Positions 29,001 through 41,000 of a stretch of DNA of 64,000 bases are shown here, one piece after another (the first letter of the stretch is position 1; every line of letters starts with the position of its first letter). Under the pieces are notes generated by a model, which was not told the origin of the DNA, ran no database searches, and saw nothing but the letters and a program-made list of their open reading frames with translations. Both the position numbers and the translations under genes were made by a program. Source of the stretch: Imbricaverruca yamaguchii (Eukaryota; Arthropoda; Thecostraca; Neoverrucidae); contig JAOTOL010001635.1 in NCBI GenBank assembly GCA_034440575.1, positions 2,153,001-2,217,000 on the forward strand, written 5' to 3'.

Positions 29001-32000
29001 GCTATCGGCAGCACGGCTGTCGGCAGCACGGCTGTCGGCAGCACAGCTGTCGGCAGCACGGCTGTCGGTAGCACAGCTGTCGACAGCACGGCTGTCGGCA
29101 GCACAGCTGTCGACAGCACGGCTATCGATAGCACGGCTGTCGGCAGCACGGCTATCGACAGCACGGCTGTCGGCAGCACGGCTGTCGGCAGCACAGCTGT
29201 CGACAGCACGGCTGTCGGCAGCACGGCTGTCGGCAGCACGGCTGTCGGCAGCACTGCTGGCCACTGTGCGATACTCGCGCCGGGTCGTAGCTCACCCGGA
29301 CGGGCCAATTTCACGCTGTTCCGATCCCGGGCTTGATTAAGCTGTGCTTGCAACAGTTCCAAGAGGAGACCCGATGTCAGCACGATTGGAGGTCGCCATC
29401 CAGTGCATGAGGTGACCTCGCGGTCACGTCGTGTCTTGCACACTGTGCCGACCCTCAGTCGCCTGGATAGCGCACGCTAGGGCGGCCTACTGTGGCTGAG
29501 ATTATTTAAACTGAGGCGGTTCCATCGGCTATCGTCTGCATCTGCTGATTTAGTTGTTAAGATTTCGTGGGAATTTTCAATATTGCATGGACGGACATCA
29601 GACCGGTTACGCCTGACAACAAGACAGTGACTGGCCATAGATCCGACTACAGACAGCTGACTGTAGACAGCTGACTGTAGACTGCTGCAGACAGCTGACT
29701 GCATACAGCTGACCTGTGCACAGCTGACTGCATACAGCTGACCTGTAGACAGCTGACTGCAGACAGCTGACTGCAGACAGCTGACTGCAGACAGCTGACT
29801 CACGAACGGTCACGCGGTCGGCCCAACTCTGCACCGCTGACCTCCGCCAAAGACTGCGCCGTGCCGACTGGCCCGACAGCTCAGCGTTGGCAGGAAATGC
29901 CAGTCGTCGGCGCCGCCGCCGTCATCGCCCCGGTCCTGCCGCGTTCTCCGCACCACCGTCCGGCCCCGTGACGTCACCGGCCATCGGCCACATGTGCGAC
30001 ACGACCCGTGTCCAAAGGTGGCCGGTGACCGGTGGCGCGTGACGCGGCCCAGTCGCGCCGCCGCCGAGCCGACAGACAGCCGGCCCGGCACCGGCCCAGT
30101 CGATCACGGACGTGACGAGGAGGAGAGAGCGCGCTGCCGAGAGGCGCCGCCGCCCACGCCGGCCCGCCGCGGTGACGTCATCCGTGTCAGCTGACCGCGC
30201 CGGCCGGACGCCGCGGTCTGGTGTGCTCGCGTCGTCTCCCGGTCAGACGGCGGCAGCGCGGCCTTGAACGCCGATCGCTGGAGGGGAGGGGTCAGCTGTC
30301 GACTGTGCTCAGTCGGCGAGCACCAGGCGGGTCACCGATCTCGCGATACTACCGGCGCGAGTCGGAAGGCATCATCGATGATTATAAACTAATAATTACT
30401 GAATCCCAGTAATTTGGCTCCATGTCACGACGGCACCGGCCACTCACAACTCATTAGCTGTGAGATCACCGGGCATCTGCACGGTGCATGTGCAAGCTGG
30501 TGTTTGAGCGCGTTGCATGAAGCAGGCCGGGACTGTTCTCTGCCGTAGCCCATTTGCATACAGCAATGCAATTGTGGATGCGATCGTGCAAACATGAAAC
30601 ATGAAGTGCTTCCATCCGTCTCGAGTTTAATCCGGCCCGCAGACGAACGCTGGAGTACGTGGAAGTGCTCTCGGATCGGTGCGCTGTGGAATTTGCAGCG
30701 CAGTGCCGCTCAGTCCTGTTAACTGGAAAAAGTGCTAGTTCTTCGCTGTGGGCGACGGCGCGGGATTGGGGGTGACTCACTGTGCACGTTCTCGACGGCC
30801 AGCAGATCGGCGGATCAGGGCAACATTCCTTCGTCATTCGCTATGATTTAGCTGCAAGCATGTGCCGTTCGTTCCACATCTGCCGGGCGCGTATGAGTGT
30901 TCGTGCGTTCGCACGCGAGCGGTCGCTTCACCGCCGTGACCTGCCGTGCCGTTCCGTGGCGTGTCGTGACGTGACGTGACGTGTCGTGACGTGATGTGTT
31001 GTGCCGTGACGTGGTTTATTCTCTAACGACAACAAAGAGGCCCGGCTGGCGCCGCGGCACCCCTGCCCGGCTGCAGCTCACCGCCGGCCGACACATCCAT
31101 GGGCGGCGCCGCTCACAGAACCGGTTGGCGGCTCACGGCCGCACGACCAACACCGGCGGTGGCGGGGGCAGGGTGGTGGGTCTGCAGCCCAACTGGTCAC
31201 CAGCCGACCAACACAGGCGGTGGCGGGGGCAGGGTGGTGGGCCTATAGCCCACCTGGTCACCAGCCGACCAACACTGGCGGTGGCGGGGGCCGGGTGGTG
31301 GGCCTGCAGCCCACCTGGTCACCAGCCGACCAACACCGGCAGTGGCGGGAAGGGGAAGGGGGTCTATATCCCACCAGGTCACCAGCCGACCAACACCGGC
31401 GGTGGCGGGAGGGGGAAGGGGGTCTATATCCCACCAGGTCACCAGCCGACCAACACCGGCGGTGGCGGGGGCAGGGTGGTGGGCCTGCAGCCCACCTGGT
31501 CACCAGCCGACCAACACTGGCGGTGGCGGGGGCAGGGTGGTGGGCCAGCAGCCCACCTGGTCACCAGCCGACCAACACCGGCGGTGGCGGGGGCGGGGTG
31601 GTGGGCCTGCAGCCCACCTGGTCACCAGCCGACCAACACTGGCGGTGGCGGGGGCAGGGTGGTGGGCCTGCAGCCCACCTGGTCACCAGCCGACCAACAC
31701 TGGCGGTGGCGGGGGCAGGGTGGTGGGCCTGCAGCCCACCTGGTCACCAGCCGACCAACACAGGCGGTGGCGGGAGGGGGTAGGGGGTCTATATCCCACC
31801 TGGTCGCCAGCCGGTCCACGCTCTGTGGTGACGGGGCAGCGCTTTAATCGGGCAGCCAAAACGGCAGCCCCTCCCCTTCACGGGGTGTCACTGGTTTCGC
31901 GTCACAAACCAGGAGCCGCTGGCTGACCCCAGTTGACCCCAGTTGTGGCCACTGGGTGCCGCTGCAGGACGGTCCAAGGCCTTCGTTGTGACGAAGAGGA

Positions 32001-35000
32001 GTGTTGCCGGGGAAGGAGAGGTGGTCGTGAAACGCCTCTCAGTGGTGGCGCTGAGTGAAGCTGGCAGAGGCTCAGCCGCGCGGCAAGTGTGCAAGGCTTG
32101 CTCAAGCAGGGATTTCCACATATCCGGCGCCGTGCTTCACATAGAAGAGACGCAAGTGTCGTGCACCCAGCGCGAACATTGAAGCGGCGGGTTGGCCAGT
32201 GTCGGCCGCAAGGAGACACTGCAGACAGATATTAAGCTAGCGCATATCCTTGTAATATGTAGCAGATTTTCAGACCGTCAACCATCGTGGAACCCGATGC
32301 ATGCTGCTATCGTGAACGTACTGAATTCGATACCTGCGGCCGGGAAGCGGAAGCCATTTTCCGCGCGTGCATTATCCTGGTGACCGGTGGATGTTTGCAC
32401 GAGATTGTGTGGCGGTGCGACGTCACCAGCGAGCTGTTCCAGTCGGTAGCCATGGCAACTGCAGGTGCTGCAGGTACAGTTGACTGATCCGCCTGCCGAC
32501 AGTACCACCCACCCCGTGTGATCGGGTCCACCTACCCACAGTACCACCCACCCCGTGTGATCGGGTCCGCCTGCCGACAGTACCACCCACCCCGTGTGAT
32601 CGGGTCCACCTACCCACAGTATCACCCACCCAGTGTGGTGGGGTCCGCCTCCCGACAGTACCACCCACCCCGTGTGATCGGGTCCACCTGCCGACAGTAC
32701 CACCCACCCCGTGTGATCGGGTCCGCCTGCCGACAGTACCACCCACCCCGTGTGATCGGGTCCGCCTGCCGACAGTACCACCCACCCCGTGTGGTGGGGT
32801 CCGCCTGCCGACAGTACCACCCACCCTGTGTGGTGGGGTCCGCCTGCCGACAGTACCACCCACCCCGTGTGATCGGGTCACCCATTAAGACCCCGTGACC
32901 GGGTCCGCCTGCCGACAGTACCACCAGCCCCGCGTGACCGGGTCCGCCTGCCGACAGTACCACCCACCCCGTGTGATCGGGTCCACCTACCCACAGTATC
33001 ACCCACCCTGTGTGGTGGGGTCCCCCTGCCGACAGTACCACCCACCTCGTGTGATCGGGTCCAAATACCCACAGTACCACCCACCCCGTGTGATCGGGTC
33101 CGCCTGCCGACAATACCGGCCACCCCGTGTGATCGGGTCCGCCTGCCGACAATACCAGCCACCCCGTGTGATCGGGTCCGCCTGCCGACAGTACCACCCA
33201 CCCTGTGTGGTGGGGTCCGCCTGCCGACAGTACCACCAGCCCCGCGTGACCGGGTCCGCCTGCCGACAGTACCACCCACCCTGTGTGACCGGGTCCGCCT
33301 GCCGACAATACCACCCACCCCGTGCGATCGGGTCCACTTGCCGACAGTACCACCCACCCCGTGTGGTGGGGTCCGACTGCCGACAGTACCACCAGCCCCG
33401 CGTGACCGGGTCCGGCTGCCGACAGTACCACCCACCCCGTGCGATCGGGTCCACTTGCCGACAGCACCACCCACCCCGTGTGGTCGGGTCCGGCTGCCGA
33501 CAATACCACCCACCCCGTGTGGTGGGGTCCGACTGCCGACAGTACCACCCACCCCGTGTGGTGGGGTCCGACTGCCGACAGTACCACCCACCCCGTGTGG
33601 TCGGGTCCGCCCGCAAGGCCACGCCATATGCTCGCCGTCTACTTTCGACTCGATTGTGACCGCCTCGTCACGTGCGGTGGACGGGGCAGCCGCTACACAG
33701 TGCACGGCTACTGACGGTGTGCCCTCCACACACTGCACGGCTGCCAGCTGCCAGCCAGTTGGGCCCCCTCCGCTGCACCCAGTGGCTGTCGTTCAGGCGG
33801 CGCATCGACAACAGATAAAAAGAGAAACGGTGGAAGACCGGCGCTAAGACGATTTCGCGCATACTGATGTCAGCCGGCAGATATGCTCACTCAGGGCATG
33901 ATTGAGGCGTGATTGAGCACCACGGTTGGATGCTGTTGACCGATTACAATGTGGATTGTGTCAGGCGTGGTTGAGCTTCAAGTCGGATCCTGTTGACCGA
34001 TTACAACGTAGATTGTGATTTAGCACGGTGCAGGCGCTGGTGCTGGGACAGCTGTACCTCACTATTGTTCGATGGGCCAGCAAGTGTAGTACTAGAGCAC
34101 AAGAAAATATGTCTACCAATATTTTTCCTTTAACATTCATTTAAACCTGAGGACGAATAAAGTAAGCCTATTCTATTATATTATATTATATTATATACCA
34201 CTGTATTCTAATCTATTCTATTCTGTTCGACTATATTCTATTATATTCGCACAAAGCAGTCTCCTATAAATAAACCACAGCCGTGATTCCATCTATGAGG
34301 CCTCTCAGACCGAATCACAGTAGGTGCACCCAGCAGGAACCGCATGTGCAAATGAAAGCCGGCCTGTATGTGTGAGGCGGTACCGCTGTGGCCCGTGTTG
34401 CGAAATTGGCTACCACTGTCCTGAGCTGCAGTCACCCTGTCTTGTCGTCTGGTGACTCCTGTCCGGACGCCTGACGGCTGTCTGGGTGTCCGATGTCCGG
34501 AGGCTGGATGTGTGTTATCCCTTGTCTGAACACCGCATTACCTTTGTTTGTGTATACGATGATTCTTGTTCGGATGTGTGGTGACCTCTGTCCGGACGTC
34601 TGGTGACTCCTGTCTGGATATCTGATTACTCGTGTCCGGATATCTGGTGGCCAGTGTCTGGACGTCTGACGAAACATGTGATGACCTGCCTGGAAAACTC
34701 GTGACCCATGCTTGAACGTCTGGTGACTCGTATCGTCGGGATGTCTTGTCATTGGTGTCCGGGTGTCTCGTGACCAATGTCTAGACGCCTGGTGACCTCT
34801 GTCTGGATGCCTGTTGACCGATGTATGGATGCCTGTTGACCGATGTATGGATGTCTGGTGACCTCTATCGGAATATCTGTTGACCGATGTCCGGATTTCC
34901 GTTGACCGGTGTCCGGATGTCTGGTGGCCTCTGACCGGATGTCTGGTGACTTCTGTCCGGATGTCTTGTGACCTCTGTATGGATGTCTGGTGGTCTCTGT

Positions 35001-38000
35001 CCGGATGTCTGGTGACCTCTGTCCGGATGTCTTGTGACCTATATCCGGATGTCTGATGACCGATGTCCGTATGTCTGGTGACCTCTGTCCGGATGCCTGT
35101 TGACCACTGTCCGGATGTGTCTGGATGTCTGGTGACCACTGCTGGATGCTTGTTGACCTGTATACGTGGTGGTTGGTGACCGATGTCCGGATGTCCGATG
35201 ACCGGTGTCCGTGCCCGGACAGGAGGTGGCTCGTGCCGTGCGCGATGGGACGGACGCGCGCCAGCTGGTGCGGCAGCGCGGCGACTCGTCCCAGTCCAGA
35301 CAGCTGGTGGACCCTCGCTCCGGCCAGCGGCGCATTGTCCACCAGTCGGGCAAGACGTGGCGCACCGTGGACACGGAGGACATCCACGAGAAGAGCCACC
35401 AGGACGACCAGGGAGAGCTGATCACCGAGACGGCGCGCACCAAACAGCGCGAGGAGTTCACCAACGTGCAGGTGAGGGCCACGATCGTGCTGATTGTGGG
35501 TGCCGCGTAGCCGCGTTATCACGTTCTTAAGCCGTGGTAACCAACCAGTGGACCATGTTAGTCCGACCTTGGTGATAATTGGCCTTGACGTTAATCGGAT
35601 GCGCTTGAGTTGTGTTCCTTTCTGTTCTATTATGCTTAATGTGTCCCGCATTGTGCAGGCTGAGCATGTATCATACGCGGGGTTATGCCCATGATGCGGA
35701 CTAGTGTCGGAGGAGATAGTGATCTGAGATCAAGCAGACTTATGCAGACTTATGAAACAGACTCATGTGAGGAAGCTGGTAGGGTGTGGGATTTTTCTGG
35801 ATCTGTTCCCTTTTTTGGGGAAAAGTTTTAGTTCATTTCTACCATTTCTGGGGCACCCGTTTTCGTTTTTCGGAAGTCATGAATTCGGTGGAGCTCGTCA
35901 CTGTGCGGGAAATACAAGCAGATGGGTGTTTGGCGTTGTCCATGTTAAAGCTGACCAGCACGCTTTTGACTTGGTGGAAGTTGGAACCTCCTGATTAAAG
36001 CCTCCGCGCGGATGATCAATTTGCATATGTTTGACAATGACAACGAACTGGAGAATCCGGAAGAAATCGGTGACCCTTAGATGGAGAGCACGACGTTTTC
36101 CATGACTCTCTTTGTGATGCCTTTCTCAAACAGGGGTGGAGTTTTTCTGAATATTCATTAAGATCCCACCATTAAATTGTGGTATGATGTGCTTTTGTAA
36201 CTTGCTAACCATAGAAGAAAAAACTCATGAACCGTTACATCACATGCATCTGGATCCTTCCGGAGAAATATATTATACTGCGTTCAACGTTACCAATAGC
36301 TATGCATTTTAAATTTTTTAGGTGCAATTTCCGAAAGGGTTCGCGATTGTTTTCCTTCCGCAGATTTTAGTGCCAAATGACAGGATCAGCCCCCCCCCCC
36401 CTCCCCCCGAACCAATCACCTCCCCATGCGATTTGTGGGTGGAAAACTATGTGTTTGGCTGACAATCATTGTGCTTTGGTGTTTCATTGATACAAAACAG
36501 ACAACACCGAGTTACCTTAGCCCTCCCCTATCGAGGGTATACCCTCCGTCTTTCACCCGAGAGAGCGCTTGCCATCCTCTCTATCGCTCCCCGAATCAGG
36601 ATCCAGCTGCAGTGCAAATCAAACATCGACTCATTGCGTGGCACGAGACTAATCTAACACTGCTTGTGTGTGTGTATATTTTGTACCGATCAGGGACTCC
36701 CAGACCGGGAGAAACAGCGAAAGTTTTCAAGCGTTCGTTGTCGGTACCTCCACCGGGGCCATGTACAGAACCTATTTACATCTAAAGAGCCATGTGTTGA
36801 ATCGATAATCATGACTTCAACTCTATCGTGAAGTATATGTTGGCACTAATTTATTGACATTGCAGTCGGCTTCGTAACGTATATGGTTAACGGATCGGGT
36901 GACATGCAATCCTCGCAGTTGATACCTAGCGCAATGTACAAGGGCGTGTTGCATGCTCGCCTAATGTACGCCTTTTTGTTTACCTTGCGAGCGCACCAAT
37001 TACCACTGAGGTTCAACTTACCCTATAATATTTTCCTTTGATGTATTGTTTAATATCATTCGTGGTCACTCGAGACCAGACACCCAGTTCGCTTTCAGAA
37101 GTTCTGAAAATGCGTGACGAGAATCGAAACGTTGATGGTGATGATGAATTGGAATTCAGGGCACTTCGACTACTGAGGTCATTTTGCGTCCAAAAATTAA
37201 ATGCAAATAATCTGCAATGCTGCTATGGTAGCCAGTTAGTAATCTTCACGGGTGGCGATATATCACATCGGAGCGTACTTGTTGAAGGGAGGTGAGAATG
37301 TCAAAAGATTCCATGACCTCAGAATCGTTCCTCATTTTCATATGCAAGAAAGTGTCGGCGTTCAATCGTCCTAAAATCCGGAGTCGTAGTGGTTCCAACC
37401 GAAAGCAACCTACAAAATTATTATACGCAGTAAGCGGGCCAGAGCATAAAGGTTGGTAGGCATGTGGGCATAAAGGTTGGTCACCAGCAGTCAGTATGTG
37501 GCCATGTGTCGCGAAGATATGACCCATGGTCAATAGGAAGAGTATTGCTTCCTTTCGTCGTTGGGTCCGGTGTGATCACAAATCCCGAATCCTTGGGATT
37601 GGCTTTAGAACCATCAGCTTGCTACACTTTCAGTTTCAGGCTCATTGCCATTCTGACCGCATACTTGACAATATGGTAGGATATAGGTCTCTAGGAGGAG
37701 CCGTAAGTCAACTTTTACGGCCATTGCTGATAGCGCGCTCGGCAGTTGTGCCAGCAGCTTTATTCCCAACAAGTCCGATTCGGCTGGGAATTCAGCAGAA
37801 GTCTGTCCTGTCGATGTCACGTAGGGAGTTGACAACTCGGATAATTCTGCGGACACGTTTATTATCCTGGTTGAAGGCTCTCAGTGGCCAGAAACTGCTC
37901 AGGGTCTCTGTGAAAACCACGTGATTCGTGGACTGGTCTTCCTGATACAATACAGGGCTTATATAATGACATACGATTCGGCAGTAAAAATAAATGGTTA

Positions 38001-41000
38001 TGTTGGTAACCGAAAAGGTCGAACACCGTGACCACTGACGTAAGCGCATCTAACACCAGAAACGGACTTCGAACTATTGGTGTAAATCCCTAAGAAATCG
38101 TGAAATTCCTGTATTTTTTCATTACCAGCGTGCGAATTCCCCCAGGCCTGGAAAATGTTGGGAATTACGAACTGTCAACGATTCGAACGCAATAACTACA
38201 GCAGAAAGCCGCAGTGGTTACATCTTCCGCTGAATTGCATTGCATGTGTCCAGAAATAACGCTATCTGGTAGGCAATTGCCATCACTTGACCAACTTCTT
38301 GAAGTTTTGGTCTTTAACCAAAAATTAAATAAAGCGTATGCGATTAGTTGTATCCAGCGGTGGTGCGGGGCTGTGCAATAATTTCGATGGTGGTGGGGAA
38401 AATCTCTGGGTGTGTAATCCACTTTTCTCTTCTGGAATGAGCGGAAGAAGTTTGCCTAGTTCACAACCTGAACAAAAATAAAAAGTAATTAATGCATTGA
38501 TGTTATGCAATTCCATGACAAACGCCAAGCTATATATTTCACCAGCATGTGTCTGCAAATGAAGCAGGATGATGCAAAAATAGGGCGACCACATTGCCCC
38601 CCTCCGATTTATTGAACACCGCAAACTTGATTATCCCTTGTAGATGATGGAAACGGCAATATTCCCATGATTGCCCATATATCTGTGCTACAGCATGTTC
38701 TTCGTCCACCACCCCAGCCGACACCAATTGTTTGCTACATGTTGGCTATGATCTTCACATTCGTCTGCAATGGCCTTGAATGAGCAAAGAGGAAGCTTGC
38801 TGGAAGTAAACTCACATTGATTCACTCCTTCTTTGCACTTAGCAATTGTTGAGTGCTGCGTCACGAATCCTACCAGCAATGAACTTCGAGCTGCCGCTCT
38901 ATTATTGTGGAGAGTGCCGGAATTCAAGTTCAAACAACTTCGCCATCTTTGTTGTTTTCTAACCGACACGCCGGTTGTGCACAATTCCTGCCTCCATTTT
39001 TGCATGGCATGGTTCAATGAACCACGAGCTGCCACAGGTTCAAGCTGCATGACCCGGTAGCACAAGCGAGTCGATGCTTTCCAATCGTGACTCACGGGGC
39101 AGTGGGCTGTAACCCGTTAGTCTAGTTACCATTCGGGTTATATTCAGTCTGAGCACATGGAGCACTTTTGTTAGATCTGCCCGGTTTGCGGAGAATCTGA
39201 TATCACAAGCATGACCGAAGTGCATCTAGGTTCACGTGTTCTGGGTCCGTGATGCCGAGTCCCGGATGTGGAATTTGGGGTTCGTAGCAGAGTTAGCGAA
39301 GGGGATATGACGGCGCCCATGTTGTAGACACAAAGGGACACGTGCAAAAGACAGAGGTGTTAGTGCTGAAAGCAAGGTGCGATCAGTGCTGGCAGCAAGA
39401 TAGGATCAATGTTGGGAACATGGATGCGCCAGTGGTGGGAACACAGTGGTGTCAGTGGTGGGAACACGGTGGTGTCACATGGTGGGAACACGGTGGGATC
39501 AGTGGTGGGAACACGGTGGGATCAGTGGTGGGAACACGGTGGGATCAGTGGTGGGAACACGGTGGCGTCAGTGGCGGGAACACGGTGGTGTCAGTGGTGG
39601 GAACACAGTGGGATCAGTGGTGGGAACATGGTGGCGTCAGTGGTAGGAACACGGTGGGATCAGTGGTGGGAACACGGTGGCGTCAGTGGTGGGAACACGG
39701 TGGGATCAGTACTGAGAACTAGGTGAGACTAGCGCAGCGGACGTGGTGGTTCCAGTGGTGGTTCGCGGCCGGGTCAACGCAAGAGCGTAGGCGGGGTCAG
39801 TACAGGGGCCGGGTGGGGTCAGCACAAGGGCCGGGGTTGGGTCAGCATGAGTGCCGGGATGGAGTCAGTGTAGGGGTCGGGTGGGTCAGTATGGGGACGG
39901 GGTGGGGTCAGCATGGGTGCCGGGGTAGGGTCATTGTAGGTGTCGGGTGGGGTCAGTATGGGTGCCGGGTGGGATCAGTATGGGGGCTGAGGCGGGGTCA
40001 GAGGAAGACGCGGGTGCCTCGGAGACCGCGACAGGACTGGGCCGCCTGAGGCCACAGGCGGTCTTCAGCCGGCACTGCGTCCGCACCTCAGCACGGCCGA
40101 AGTTGATCGCGATATCGACTGTGGCCTCCAAAGCAGTGGTGCATCAGCCTGCCAGAGGCGGACTCAGGTCAGGCCAGAGTTGGGGAGGGGTGTGGGCTCA
40201 CTGGGACGGGTGCAGTCGGCACTGTGCCGTTTGCGGCACTGTGACACACGCACGTGACGTACAGAGATACCCAGCAGTGTCGTGTGGTGAGCCGGCAGCT
40301 GGCCGCTCTCTGACGTTCTGTCACATCGTGTGGGAAAAGGCCTGTTGGAAGTTGTAGGACACCGTGACGTCTGACAGCTCTTATGCATGCTAATGGCAGA
40401 ATGGTGTAGACTCGCGTAATGAAATACAATTATTTCTTCAGTCACTGGGATATGATTGATCAATCATATCACGCGCGACGTAATTAGTAACGTGGACGTG
40501 GGCAGAGATCTTGTCTATCGAGTAAAATCGGAGAGAAAATAATGTGTCCTGCGTTTCAGCTATATTAACAATCAGTGCCAGCAGTCATTCGTGGCGTTGG
40601 ACGAGCCAAGTGAAGCGGTGGGCCGCTGGGAAGCGTGCTGCAGGCTCAGTATCGGGTACTATACAGCTGACGCAGGCAACTTGCCGACCGACCACAGCTG
40701 AGCGCTCTCGGCGGCCGTGCACCCGGTCACGTCCGGTCTCGACCCAAGTGCAGGGATTGCATGGTTACGAGAAGAGAATTTAGGCAATGTGGCACTGTGT
40801 TCTGAACTTTCGGATACTTGCACGATTTTCGGCACAGCTGTCCAATTCCTGCAACGGTGCCTCCACTTTCAGGCGCATTGAAAGCGCGCTGAAAGCCAAT
40901 GCGCTTTCAGCCGAAATCTGCTGTACCCCGGGCGAAATTGTGAGCCTGGAAATCAATGAGTATGGTGGTAGTAACCTAAAGTTCAATAGCCTGTGCTGAA

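Noticed and set aside
36426..36785. 119-codon ORF with a signal-like start
   Set aside because: No splice partner, no family match, ordinary chance length for the region.
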